In this document: one piece after another, positions 1 to 10,730 of the stretch
How the letters are laid out: each line of letters opens with the position of its first letter
How positions within the stretch are numbered: position 1 is the first letter of the stretch
Source of the DNA: Voacanga thouarsii
Lineage: Eukaryota > Streptophyta > Magnoliopsida > Gentianales > Apocynaceae
Direction: 5' to 3'
DNA length: 64,000 nucleotides
Assembly: GCA_026120185.1 (NCBI GenBank)
Contig: JANUWF010002362.1
Location: forward strand, 2,631,001 to 2,695,000
Notes under the pieces: model-generated
What the model was told of the DNA's origin: nothing
Databases searched by the model: none
What the model saw: the letters and a program-made list of their open reading frames with translations, nothing else
Program-made: the position numbers and the translations under genes

Positions 1-83
1 TCTATTTTTGTTCCTTTGAGTTGAGCTGAAACATAGCCAACAAAAACACCTACAACACCAAGAAAAGCCACCAAGAATTCGAA
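1..83 (+). repeat. 3' tail of gypsy-1 5' LTR
   Basis: Matches the end of the 3' LTR at 4344-4410. A short direct duplication (ccaagaa) near 58-78 is present here and not in the 3' copy, so the exact LTR end is uncertain by about 15 bp. The three differences in about 62 bp show that the two LTRs have been separate for some time. Confidence 0.75.
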
Positions 84-93
84 TGAAAGAGTT

Positions 94-105
94 TGGTATT
101 AGAGC
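94..105 (+). other. Primer binding site, gypsy-1 (initiator-Met tRNA)
   Basis: TGGTATTAGAGC differs at one base from the usual plant retrotransposon site TGGTATCAGAGC, which pairs with the 3' end of initiator-Met tRNA. It lies just downstream of the LTR tail. Confidence 0.75.
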
Positions 106-999
106 AAGGAAAAGCTTGATTCCCACCAAAGCTTGAAAGCAAGAAAATGAGCCCTATAAAGTGAAGAAAAAGAAAATTGAGAAAATCCCGTCACTCAAAA
201 AATTGCTCCAAAAAGGTCTTGAAATTTTTGTTATATCTTGATTTTTCTGTTGGAAAATTGCTCCTTGATGTTGTTATAATCCTTACGAACAAATTTATCT
301 TGTGATTGTGGTGAAATTTGGCTTCAATATGGGTGAAAATTCTGGTTGTTCTTAAATGACGAGATTGCAGCCAAGGTGTTTGATAAATGTTCCATGAGAG
401 TGGTTTTAGCTATAGTTGGGAACTTTGATTCTTGATTTTCATTTCTTGGGTTTTTGTGACTTACTATATCACTCTAATGTTGAATTCCATGTTTATTGAA
501 CTCAATTTCTCTATTGCACACTTGTGACCATCTTGTTATTCATCATCCTAATTCTAGTCGTTCTTATTTCTTTGTTCTTGATAATTTGTGATTGTTTCTT
601 GCTTAGAAGCGTTTCTTGTGCATTTAGTGTTTGTTCTTGTGTTGATTGAATTCACTTTTCTTGAAATTCTTGATTAAAAACTTGTTTGTTTGATGTGCCC
701 AACAAGTGTTTGTTGAAATTCCCCTAAGACCCCCTAATTGGAATTTCTTTTGATTTGTGCTATTCACTAAGTTGGACTAAAATTTTAGCTAATTGGGGAG
801 AATTGGGATTGAACAAGAAGGATTGAGTGTTGAGAAAAAGGCAAGAGGGTGAGCCTATTATTAAAAGAGTCTAAGAGAGCAAACACGAGCGTGGAGTGAT
901 TAACCTTGAGAGCCAACATGCAAGGAAGTGCAGTGAGGATCTATTTTTCTTTCTAATCTCTTTATGTTACAGGTATAAGTAAGCAAATATTCCATCACC
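106..999 (+). other. Untranslated leader of gypsy-1
   Basis: About 0.9 kb between the primer site and the first gag ATG, T-rich in the first half. I see no conserved coding frame. It presumably holds the packaging and leader RNA of the element. Confidence 0.5.
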
Positions 1000-2400
1000 A
1001 TGACCTATGATTAAGAAATCTCTAGGCCTAACCCAAGTGGATCTAATAGACCTCAAGAAGAACAAATTAATGCTAGGGGACTGCATGATGATTTTCAAGC
1101 TATGATTAGGACTATGCAAATCGAATTTCAAAACATGACAAGGGAGTTGATAAATCATCTTGGACAATCTTCTACCTTTGCACAAAAGAGAGGCCAAGAG
1201 CATTTTGAAGTGTCAAGTCCAAGGATGAGGGGTGGAGATGCCTATACTCCTCCGTTACATGCCCAACAAGGGGAAGAATGGGATGAACACTCTATTGGGG
1301 GTTTCCAACAAGCTCCTATGAGAGGAAGTAGGCATGGCTTGAGAGGAGGGCGAGGTAGAAGCCAATGAAGGAATGGAGGGAACAATATAAGGGGGCTAGA
1401 AAGAGAATTTGAGGGAGTTGATGAGTGGTATGAGGGGGAACAAGTTGAGGCCTTTGGGGAACAACATAGAGAATGGGGCCGTAGAGTAGGAAGGAGAGAA
1501 GAAAATGATGTGGAGAGGGAGTTGAGCCATATTAAATTGAAAGTGCCCACATTCTATGGCAAGAGTGACCCCGAAGCTTATTTTAAGTGGGAAGCAGGAT
1601 GGAGATATTCCTAGAGAGCTATACCTATAATGAGAGGTCAAAAGTGAGATTGGCTATTTTGGGATTCTTGGAGTATGCTTTGGTATGGTGGGAGCGAGTT
1701 AGTGCTCAAAGGAGGCAAATGGGAGTGGAAACCGTGGCTAGTTGAAACTTGTTGAAGGATATGATGAGGGCAAGGTTTATACCACACTATTACTACAATG
1801 ATTTCTACCAAAGGCTCAAAGCACTTAAGCAAGGGAACAAGAGTGTGGAAGATTATCATAAGGAAATAGAAGTGATGTTGATGAGAGCTCAAATCCATGA
1901 GGATCCAAGAGCAACAAGAGTAAGGTTTTTGGGAGGATTAAATAGGGAGATTGCCAATTTGGTGGAATTACACCCCTATGATTGATTGGAGGATATGGTA
2001 CATGCCACCATGAAAATTGAAAGGTAATTAAAGAGGAGGACATTTACTAGACCCCTACTTCTAAACCCCAACTCTACTAGCAAGTTGCCAATTAAGAAGG
2101 ATGAAGCCCCTAAGCCATTCCAAAGAGATTTCAACAAACTAAGGGAGGCTTGGAAACCTAGAGAGGATTGGAAACCTAGGGAAAGATGGAACAAGGATAA
2201 AGGGAAAGCCATGGAGAGGCCACAAAGGAATAGAGATATCAAGTGTTTTAAGTGCCTTAGATATGGACATATTTCCCATGAGTGTTCAAGTAAGAGAATG
2301 ATGTATACCAATCCCTATGGTGAGGTTTCTACCGACGAAGAAGAAGTGGAAGAAAGGTACTAAGGAAACCAAGAGGGAAATGGAGATGAGAAGAGTGATG
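1000..2400 (+). pseudogene. Broken gag of gypsy-1 (nucleocapsid CCHC)
   Basis: Gag forms the particle that packages element RNA. The likely ATG at 1000 meets TAA after four codons. The frame then continues through a Gly/Arg-rich stretch (to a stop at 1366) to the capsid motif PTFYGKSDPEAYFKW near 1545-1590. A frameshift near 1600 moves the reading to another frame, where YALVWWERV and YHKEIEVMLMRAQ are typical of plant gypsy capsid. Further stops lie near 1743, 1983, 2022 and 2361. A zinc knuckle of the form CX2CX4HX4C (CFKCLRYGHISHEC) lies at about 2245-2287. With at least five stops and one frameshift it cannot make a full product. Confidence 0.85.
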
Positions 2401-2429
2401 AAGGGGAAGTTGTTGGTCAAGAATACTCA

Positions 2430-2894
2430 TTGGTGGGAGTCACAAGAAGGTCATTGAATTCACAAGCCATTGAGGATCAAGACCACCAACAAAGAGAGAA
2501 CATTTTCTACACTAGGTGTCTAATTAATAAGACCCCTTGTAGTGTTATTGTGGATAGTGGGAGTTGCACTAACGTGATTAGTACAAACTTGGTTGAGGAA
2601 TTGGACATTAAATGGATTAAACACCCCAAGCCTTACAAATTACATTGGTTGAACGAAAGTGGGGAATTGAGAGTGAATAAACAACTTTTGGTGTCTTTTG
2701 AGATGGGAAAGTATAAGGATGATGTGCGATGTGATGTGGTACCCATGCAAGCGGGTCACTTACTCCTAGGGAGGCCTTGGCAATACGATAGGCATGTTAA
2801 GCATGATGGGAGGAAGAATACTTATTCCCTACTCAAGGAGGGAACTAAGTTTACCCTCACCCCCATAGCCTCTAATGAGGTGAGCAAATATTAA
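2430..2894 (+). pseudogene. Retropepsin (protease) domain of gypsy-1 pol
   Basis: A 154-residue open stretch in the same frame as the end of gag. It carries the aspartic protease motif VDSGSCTNV (DSG about residues 42-44) and the downstream flap-side motif LLGRPWQYDR (about residues 111-120), so the catalytic Asp is intact. This domain cleaves the Gag-Pol polyprotein. It ends at TAA, followed by a Lys/Glu-rich degenerate linker full of stops. It is a remnant of a larger pol reading frame, not a free-standing gene. Confidence 0.85.
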
Positions 2895-2992
2895 AGAATC
2901 ATAGAGGAGAAAGAAAAGAAAAAGGGAGCGCAAGATGCCAAACAAAAGCAAGGAATTGAGAGAAAAGAACAAGAGAGGAAAAAAAAAAAGAG

Positions 2993-3480
2993 TTGAGTGA
3001 GAGAATAGACAAACAAGTACCTTTGATGATCAAGGATAGGGAGCAAGGACAAGAGAGGGGAGGTAAAAGAAGAGTGCATTTCTTTGTAAAAAATAGTGAG
3101 GTCATAGAGACTATAGAAGCTAAGGAACCGGTCATTCTTCTTTTATGCAAAGGTTCTTATGTTTCTACTAATAATTTTTCATTGTTTTTGTCTAATGAAA
3201 TTGAAGCTGTTCCACAAGAATTTGAAGTTGTTTTTCCAAAGGAGGTGGTCAACCAAACACTTACCTAATTATTGCGGACCATAACCAAGAAGAACTTGAA
3301 CAATTGGGAGGAATGCTTGCCACACCTTGAGTTTGTTTACAAAATGGCTATTCACTTTTCCATTTCTTATTCTCCTTTTGAAATTATGTATGGTTCCACC
3401 CTTCTAACTCCTTTGGAATTGGTCCCCTCACCTATAGATGAACGAATGAATCTTGATGGAGCTAAGAAGGCGGCAAAAGT
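2993..3480 (+). pseudogene. Pol deletion join: pre-RT linker fused to integrase C-terminal part
   Basis: From 2993 to about 3268 the frame encodes the segment that normally precedes reverse transcriptase, ending with a motif like EVVFPKEV. Immediately afterwards, from about 3290, the frame encodes NWEECLPHLEFVYK followed by SPFEIMYGSTLLTPLELVP, which lies near the C-terminal side of the integrase core in gypsy elements. RT, RNase H and the integrase Asp residues are therefore missing. In this family the skipped stretch is usually 2-3 kb. The join lies between about 3262 and 3300. Confidence 0.85.
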
Positions 3481-3539
3481 AAAGGCACTTCATGAAGATG
3501 ATGGCTATGCTTCGGAGACGAATCCTTTTCAAGGAGGGG

Positions 3540-4410
3540 GAGATGATGTGACTCCGCTTCATCATGGAGGTCAAGATAAAGGAGGAGGAGGTGTGGCCAT
3601 GCAAGGACAAGGGCTGGCGATGAAGACAGATGAAATTAGACAAAAAAGAAGGCCACCAGAGGACTGCCGGCGCCGGCTCCAAGCAGCCCAACCGGCGCCG
3701 GCTTCATTCTACTCAACAACGGATTCATCCGGCTTCCAACTGTCCGATGGCAGAACACAGCTGGCGCGGGCTGTAGTGCCTAAACCGGCGTCGGTTCCAA
3801 CCTGGGCAGCCGACGATTGCTCCATGTTTTTAATATTTTCTCTGATTTTCTTCAATTTTAATTGCTTGTAAAGACTTATTATGACCCTAAACTATAATAA
3901 AATCTTAGGAATTACTTAGTTAGGGTTAGGATAGTATAAATAGCATCTTTAGTGATTTGAAAACATAATACACTTGACTTTTATTCAAATTTGAGAAGAG
4001 AATCTTGAGAGACCCTAGCCTCCTTGTTCATCTTGTTCAAGACCATGCTAAAGGGTTAGTCCTCATTTTGTAAGAGTCTATAAATCTTTTGAATAATCCA
4101 ATGTTATTTCTTTGAATGGGTCTTAGTTACTTTGTTCCTCTAAGGTTTGTTTGAAATCCAATATTTGGGTGTCTATTTTCTGTTTTCTATTTGCTCTTGT
4201 TTGCCTTTGTTGCTTCAAGGATATTAGGGTGAGATTATAGTAGAACTTTCTACTTATCTTGAGGGTCTTTAAGGCTTTGTTCTTCAAGGGTTTGAAAGAG
4301 TGTAGGTAGTTATTTGGTTTTCTCCTTTTTGGTCACAAGAATATCTGTTTTTGTTCCTTTGAGTTGAGCTGAAACATAGCCAATAAAAACACCCACAACA
4401 CCAAGAATTC
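3540..4410 (+). repeat. 3' LTR of gypsy-1 (start approximate)
   Basis: The end near 4410 is fixed by the match to bases 1-64. The start is not. A purine run AAGGAGGGGGAG at 3531-3542 is a candidate polypurine tract, but the frame across it still resembles pol C-terminal sequence (NPFQGGGDD), so the true start could be up to about 150 bp later. The LTR holds three GC-rich CCGGCGYCGG boxes, a TATA box and AT-rich sequence. Confidence 0.6.
3935..3942 (+). promoter_or_regulatory. Candidate TATA box of gypsy-1 LTR
   Basis: TATAAATA, about 475 bp before the LTR end, in a position suitable for starting element RNA about 30 bp downstream. It is called from sequence only. Confidence 0.45.
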
Positions 4411-4439
4411 ATATCAGAGATTGTCCAGACTTCTTAGCT

Positions 4440-4790
4440 AAGTCTATTTCAGGTATTGCTCTACACGTAGAATCTATTTTGATGGTTGGATCAACATCTT
4501 CCTAGATAGTTGATTTTGGAGCCACTGACCATGTCTGTAACTTTTTGCAGGGGTTCAGAAGGACAAGAAGACTCAGCAAGGATGAGCATGGACTTCAAGT
4601 AGGTAATCAAGCAAGAATATGGGCTGAAGTAATAGGAGATCTCGAGTTTATTTTTTATTGTAATAGAAAGTTAATTTTAAAAGATATTTTATATATTTCT
4701 TATTTTAAACAAAATTTAATTTTAGTTTCTAAATTGATGAATCAAGGATATTCTGATTTTTTTTTTCCATTCTAGTGTTTTCATCAGTAG
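4440..4790 (+). pseudogene. Copia-A protease domain, active site altered
   Basis: Aligns with the copia-D protease. The active-site motif DSGATDH reads DFGATDH here (Ser to Phe, about 4512-4529), and the Trp codon two codons earlier is TAG. The following GDLEFIFYCN and ILVSKLMNQGYS blocks are the usual copia protease-to-integrase link. Stops and frameshifts occur before and after, so the domain is dead. Confidence 0.8.
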
Positions 4791-4905
4791 AGATGGTAAT
4801 TTAATTTGTACAGGAAACATGTATGGAAACATTTTTTATATACATCCTATGAGAAATTAAGTAAACAATATTTAAACTAAATACGATAATAAAAAGAGAA
4901 AGGCC

Positions 4906-5800
4906 ATGTTAAATGACTCGTATTTATGGCATCTAAGATTGGGATATATAAATCCCAATCAGATTCAGAGGGTAATCCATGATGGGCCTTTAGGTTCATT
5001 GAGATTGGAAGAATGGCCTCAGTGTAAATCTTGCCTTAAAGGTAAAATGACCAAAAGATCCTTTATCAAAAAGGCAGATAGAGCCATAGAAATACTAGCA
5101 CTAGTTCATACGGATGTTTATGGTCCGATGACTACACCAGCTAGAGGAGGCTTCGAATACTTCATCATTTTCATAGATGATCAAACTCATTTTTGTTACA
5201 TTTATCTGATGAGGCACAAGTCTGACTCTTTTGATAAATTCAAGGAGTTTAAGGCTAAAGTGGAGCGTCGAATAAGTAGATTAATTAAAACTTTGAGATC
5301 GGATTGTGATAGAGAGTACCTCCTCAGTGAGTTTAAGGACTACTTGGTATATCACGACATAATATCTCAGTTAACTGCGCCTGGGACTCCCTAGTAAAAC
5401 GGAGTAGCTGAGAGAAGAAATAGAACTTTGATGGAAATAGTTAGAAGTATGACAAGTCATGCGTCTCTTCCTATTTCTTTTTGGGGGTATGCCTTAGAAA
5501 TAATGACATATATTTTAAACTTGGTACCTTCTAAATCAGTACTTAGGACACTCTATGAGATGAAGATTGGTTGAACGTCCAGCATGGACCATCTAAAGAT
5601 ATGGGGTTATCCAACTTATGTGCTGACAAAAAGAAGTAAGAACCAATATCAGAGCTATGCTACTTCATTTAGTATCCAAAAGGAACGAGAGGTGGATATT
5701 TCTATCATCCTTAAGAGTATAAGGTACTTGTTAGTACTAATGCTAAATATTTAGAGGATGAACAAGTTGCATCCACCACTGGTTCAAGTAGAATACAGTT
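4906..5800 (+). pseudogene. Copia-A integrase domain
   Basis: A 162-residue open stretch begins with the pre-integrase zinc region (WHLRLGYIN, then CKSCLKGKMTKRSF) and continues into the catalytic core. The first Asp is in HTDVYGPM and the second in LRSDCDREYL. It ends at TAG (5392-5394) inside the GTPQQNG motif. The remaining core (VAERRNRTLMEI, holding the catalytic Glu region) continues after the stop to about 5800 with further breaks. Integrase inserts the element cDNA into host DNA, but this copy cannot be made as one protein. Confidence 0.85.
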
Positions 5801-5989
5801 AGAACAGAAGTTGGTAACTGATTCAACTTTAGGTACTTCAACACTCCGATCGAGGAATTAAGAGAAACACTACTAGATGTTCCTCTACAAACTGAGCCTC
5901 GTCATAGTGGAAAGATCACAAGAGTTCTAGAAAGGTGGACCGAAGAGATCTATGATCTAGTCTCTGATAATTAGGAACAAGATCCCACT

Positions 5990-6720
5990 AAATACGAGTA
6001 GGCCAATATTGATGCTGATGCAGATAAATGGCAGCTAGCCATGACTGCCGAGATTGAGTCTATGTACCCCAATCAAGTCTGGGATCTTGTCACTGCACCT
6101 AATGGGATAAAACCTATTGGGTATTAGTGGGTATACAAGAGGAAGAGAGGTGCGTATGGAAAGGTTGAAACCTATAAAGTAAGGATGGTTGCTAAAGGTT
6201 ATACTCAGAAAGAAGGGATTGATTATGAGGAAACATTTTCACTAGTAGCCATGTGTAAGTCTATCCGAATTCTCTTAGCCATCGCATGTTATTATAGCTA
6301 CGAGATATGGCAAATGGATGTGAAGACGACCTTATTAAATGACTATCTTAGCGAAGACATCTATATGTCCCAACTAGAAGGTTTTGTTGCTAGAGATTAA
6401 GAACAAATGGTCTGTGAGCTTAAGAAGTCTATCTATAGACTTAAACAAGCGTCACGAGCATGGAAGATATGTTTTGATGAAACCATGAAAGCTTATAGTT
6501 TCATTCAAAACGTGGATGAACTATGTATGTATAGGAAATTAGATAGTGGCAAAGTGATTTTCTCAGTACTTTATGTAGATGGCATTCTACTCATTAGAAA
6601 TGATGTAAGGATATTGTTATCTGTTAAAGTTTGGCTATCTAGTTAATTTAGCATGAAAGATATGGGAGAAGCTAGCTATATTCTAGGTATTAAGCTTCTT
6701 AGAGATAGGAAGTAAAAAAT
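5990..6720 (+). pseudogene. Copia-A reverse transcriptase domain
   Basis: Two open pieces (6185-6400 and 6407-6646) carry VAKGYTQKEGIDYEETFS and LYVDGILLIRND. The catalytic YVDD motif is YVDG, so a catalytic Asp is lost. Stops at about 6127, 6398, 6643 and 6715 break the frame, and several of these are CAA or CAG to stop changes when compared with copia-D. RT copies element RNA into DNA. Confidence 0.85.
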
Positions 6721-6849
6721 GTTAGACTTATCCCAGCTTGCTTATATTGACCAGATATTGGTTAAGTACAGTATGGATTAATGTAAAGGGGCTATTATAC
6801 CTTTTAGACATGGATTATACTTATCTTCCAAGAAGTGTCCTTAAACACA

Positions 6850-7245
6850 GGAAGACATGAAGAAAATAAGCAGGATCCCTTATGCTTCGGCTGTGGGAAG
6901 TCTCATGTATGCTATACTTTGTACTAGGTCGGATATTTACTTTGTAGTAGGCATGGTTAGTAGATATCAATCAAATCCAGGGGAAGCTCACTGGTAAGCC
7001 GTAAAGCATATACTCAAATATCTTAAGGAAACAAGAGATTATATGCTTGTATATCGTACTGATGACTTAGTTTCTTCCAATTACACAGACTCTGATTTTC
7101 AGGCAGATAAAGATGTAAGAAAATTCACTAGTGGATATGTCTTCACTTTATTTGGAGGAGCAATTTCATGGAGAAGTATTAGGCAATTTTGCATTGTTGA
7201 TTCTACCATGGAAGTTGGATACATTACTGCTTTAGAAGCTTCTAA
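6850..7245 (+). pseudogene. Copia-A RNase H domain, cut by CACTA end
   Basis: Contains ASAVGSLMYAILCTR, SRYQSNPG and YTDSDFQADKD, collinear with copia-D 47020-47370. The coding match stops at the Ala-Ser codons before 7246, exactly where a CACTA terminus begins. The distal quarter of RNase H and the 3' LTR are missing here. Confidence 0.85.
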
Positions 7246-7260
7246 CACTACAAAAAAAAG
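7246..7260 (+). repeat. CACTA terminal inverted repeat, left (3') end
   Basis: CACTACAAAAAAAAG fits the plant CACTA consensus end (CACTACAAGAAAA type). The three bases before it, TAA at 7243-7245, are the possible 3-bp target duplication. The flanking copia coding sequence breaks off at exactly this base. Confidence 0.8.
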
Positions 7261-7393
7261 ATTTTTTGCATCGGGTACCTATCGACACAAAAGAGTACAC
7301 AGCAGACGTAAAATGGTTTTTTTGTGTGCTATGCAACGAAAATTAGGGCGTCGCAAAGTTAGGCATCGCAAATAGTTTGCATTCGGATTTGCT

Positions 7394-7870
7394 GGTGGCA
7401 AATTCTATTTGCCAAGCAATTAAATGTTTTTGCAATATTATTTGTCTGACACAAAAAGTAATATAAACGACCAGTTTTACAAAAAAAAATTGTTTAACGA
7501 CGCAATTAATGATGCAAAAAAGTTTGTGCATCTAAGCATTTGGTTGCAAACATGTTTCATCGGTGGCAAATACGATTTGCAATGCGATTAATTGGTTTTG
7601 CATCGTTAATTTTTTGACGAGAATGACCATGTATTATGATACCTTTGTTTACCGACATAGTAACAGATGCAATAAATCTTTTGAATCTACTAATGTTGTT
7701 GCAAACATGAATCTTCGGTGGCAAATACTATTTGCAACGCATTAAACGTTTTTGCAGCATTATTTTCTGACGAGACCGCCCAACTATTACGATATCTTTA
7801 TTTTTTGATGGAATTAGGGATGTAAAAAATCTTTTGCATCTAATAATGTTTGTCGTAAGTAATAATTATC
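7394..7870. repeat. CACTA subterminal tandem repeats, about 155-168 bp period
   Basis: Units begin with GGTGGCAAAT at 7394, 7562 and 7717, giving spacings of 168 and 155 bp. Each unit carries ATTTGC..GCGATTAA-like blocks, then TTTTGCA, a GACGAGA/GACACAA block and a GTTGCAAACATG block. In other CACTA elements the subterminal regions hold arrays of short motifs bound by the accessory TNPA-type protein. Whether these units do that is inferred. Confidence 0.75.
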
Positions 7871-9189
7871 AATTACAAATATTAAAGAGATAATTTGTTT
7901 GCATCTATAATTCTTTTCGACAATTAATTTTTTGCTAACAAAAATAAATTAATAATTAAAGTCCTTTTTATTTTTGATGCACACAAACTATGAATTTTTT
8001 TATTTTTATTTAATTTTTGACTTAAATAAAATATTTTTGACTCAAACAAAGTATTAATTTTTTATTTTTCCCCCTTTTGAGTTTTTTTAATTTAATCAAA
8101 AATAATAAAATACCACCAGAAAAATTAATTTATAAATTATTTTTAATTTCAAACAATTTGTTACTATTAAAAAAAGTAAAATTAAACAACACACAAAAAA
8201 AAAGCCAAACTAAAAAAAAAAATTAAAAACGTTATGTATTTTTATAGCCATGCAAAAAAAAAATTAAATAGCCTAAAATAATAATTAAAAGTCTAAGTAT
8301 GAAACATTTCACGTATTTTTAGAGCCATGCTATGATAAAAAATTGTAAAATATGAAAGTATATTGTGTATATAAAATAAACATTCTTTTTAATAACTAAA
8401 CTACGACTCACAACTAGGGGATTGTAATTATCCATTTGTTGGTGAGAACTGCCCATGGTGTGCATTAGATATCTCGTGAATCTATATCAAATATGTAACA
8501 AAAAAATGTGTCATTCAAATGAAGGCGAGCAAAGTTTGAATTAAAAAAAAACTTATATAAAGTTTAGTAGGAAAAATAGATGCAATCACGATATGTTAGA
8601 CAGAATGAGATTAGTAGAAGCATTCATGATTCACAAATTCAATCATGCCATTTCCTGATTATAATAAATATTTGCCACAAAAAAATGCTCATGTGGATGG
8701 ATTTACTAATGGACATCACAATTCAAAGAATTTACTATAAAATCTACAAGACTAAGTTGGGCTATTATTTTTGTTGCATACTGTATTTTCGAGGATGAAT
8801 GGAATGAACCATTACAATTAAAGTGATCTTGTTATTTTCTTAATTGCTAATTAGTTCCAGATACAACTAGTTGTTATTAAACTTAACTAGGCAGCATTCT
8901 CAAAGTAGCCAACTACTCATTACGTTCACTAAAAAATAGTATGTCCAAGAAACAAAAGAAGCCAAGGATTAAATAGACTTAATGCCATCAAACTTCAAAG
9001 TAGAATCATAGACAAAGAGCAACATTATTTCAACAACTTTTAAACATTATGTGAAACCCAAGTTATAGATCCTTATCAGAAATGATATATAGGAATAGTA
9101 GAAAAAATTCCAGTAGAATTTATTCTTTGAACCAGATAAAATCCATCCTCAACTTAAAGCCAAATTATAACAAAACTTAAATTCAGTAT
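7871..9189. other. CACTA interior, no gene seen
   Basis: Strongly AT-rich (especially 7900-8400) with many short A and T runs. Small open frames such as 8580-8798 show no recognisable domain. It lies between the subterminal repeats and the duplicated block and is assigned to the CACTA element by position only. Confidence 0.4.
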
Positions 9190-9924
9190 CTGACCACTGT
9201 ACTGGTTTTAGTCTCACATATAGGCAAGCACATGGAATCCGAAAATGTAGCTAGTTCACGTTTCATAGAAATGAGTTATTATCTTAATAAAGATTGGTAA
9301 ACTCCTTGGTCTATACTTATGTTGAAAATAGAAAAAGATATATCAACATTTAGGATAACAAATCAAAGGAAATTCATTGTATTCACATTGTTGAAACTTA
9401 ATGTGGATTTCATTCTCTTTTACAATGAGTATTGCTTTGTGTGCTATTCCCCCCCCCCCCCCAAAATTAGAATCACAACAAAGCTGCAACATCTAGAGTT
9501 TATGTATTTCTTTCTTTTCTGGTTTTCCTTCCATTTAACATAAAGCTTCATAGATAGGGATATGCATAAGGCAGACATATCATCTATATTTTTAATTGTT
9601 GAGAAGTAGCAACTGTACCACTCTCAGCTAGCTCTAAATAATCAATAGATACTAGCCCATTTGCTCAAATTATCAAAAGTGCCCAAGTAATCCATCCAGC
9701 ATGTTTTGGGGAAAGGGAATAAGGTTAGCAGAAAAACAAGTCAAGCAGTATTTTTCTACTCAAGTTGATGCATTTGATGTTTTAGATGTGTGCAGCTAAT
9801 TACTCTTGCCATTATTAGCTCCCTCTATTAAGCTCAACTCACTGTAGTAGCATTTCAGAAAAGAAATTACATCTCCACTACTGAAGTGTCTCTTACTTTC
9901 TATGAAGGAAACTGTATGTAGTGA
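9190..9924. repeat. Direct repeat in CACTA, copy 1
   Basis: Matches 19189-19500 in the same orientation in two blocks: 9190-9285 (GACCACTGTACT, CTCACATATAGGCA) and 9690-9895 (CATGTTTTGGGGAAAGGGAATAAGG onwards). About 400 bp (9286-9690) in this copy is missing from copy 2. It includes a poly-C run of about 14 bases at 9449. Removing gypsy-B, the two copies sit about 880 bp apart. Confidence 0.7.
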
Positions 9925-9972
9925 TAACTTGTAACACCCCGATGCCTAGGCCCGCCAGGGCCGGGGATGTCG

Positions 9973-9993
9973 CCCCGTCCAAAGGACAAGGGG
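9973..9993 (-). promoter_or_regulatory. Conserved LTR stem-loop (gypsy-B)
   Basis: Arms CCCCGTCC and GGACaaGGGG around an AAA loop, about 45-65 bp from the LTR 3' end on the element strand. The same structure is present in the other gypsy LTRs here. Confidence 0.6.
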
Positions 9994-10730
9994 TCTTTAT
10001 AACTAGGTCACACAAATAAAATTACTGAAATAAAATAATACTTAACTTAAAAATTTATTACAACCCAAAATACTCCACGAGTAAATCCATGAAATTCCAA
10101 AACAAAAACCATAAATAAAATTATCCACTCTCGTCTCCCCAAAGCAATACATAAAATCAAAAGACACATTCTCTTCAAAAGCAGATATTACTAGCCACTC
10201 AACTCCACAGCAGGATCATCCTGAAATCATGATAAAAAGGTGATGAGACAGAAATCTCAGTAAGTCCGTGTGTGCGTTGGGTGTTTAGTGAAACCAGTTC
10301 GTGAATGCAAAGTGTGAAACCTTTACAAGAGAAACATTGGCAAGCAATAAACATTAGTCAAAAGAAAGAGTGGCGTTTTGGCTTTTCCAGCCCTGCTTAA
10401 TTAATAAAATCAACCACTCGAAAGAAAGGGATATGGGTTACCACACGTTGGGCCCCATAATCGGTCAAAATACCGACACTTTGTGCAGATTGACAAAAGT
10501 AGGTGATCGGCCTATTGGGCAAGATACTCCTCCTTCTCTATACCCAAACAACAACCGGGTGTCCATTCCGGCAAAACACAGTCACCTGACTGAAAACAAA
10601 CTGCTAGCTCGAACCGGCACGACTCACTGGACTGACATCTTATCCGGGAAGGACTCACCCCTCAGAGGTGGCCACCTGCTGAGAGACTTACCCTAACCTT
10701 TCAAAGACTAGTCCTAGTAGTCCACCCCTA

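Larger units (their letters stand above)
1..4410 (+). mobile_element. Ty3/gypsy element 'gypsy-1', internally deleted, 5' LTR cut by window edge
   Basis: Bases 1-64 repeat at 4344-4408 with three substitutions, so the window opens in the tail of the 5' LTR and the 3' LTR ends near 4410. Between them lie, in order, an initiator-Met primer site, gag with a CCHC knuckle, a retropepsin domain, a short pol linker and the last part of integrase. RT, RNase H and the integrase core are absent. The protease and integrase-tail sequences resemble the CRM/Reina side of plant chromoviruses more than the other gypsy elements here, but no chromodomain survives, so the clade is unassigned. Sequence right of the 3' LTR is the middle of copia-A, so gypsy-1 probably inserted into that older element. 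The target duplication cannot be tested because the left end is outside the window. Confidence 0.85.
4411..7245 (+). mobile_element. Copia element A, truncated at both sides
   Basis: Collinear with the interior of copia-D (44560-47370) over its whole length, with many substitutions. It starts abruptly after the gypsy-1 LTR at the gag/protease border and ends abruptly at the CACTA terminus inside RNase H. Neither LTR is attached. The copia LTR fragment at 60059-60863 may be its displaced 3' LTR, but that is inference. Confidence 0.85.

Noticed and set aside
9449..9462. Poly-C run of about 14 bases
   Set aside because: A simple homopolymer, possibly an assembly or slippage feature. No functional claim can be made.
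10370..10696. 108-codon open frame in gypsy-B LTR
   Set aside because: It lies inside an LTR and is disrupted in the matching solo LTR. No domain is visible.
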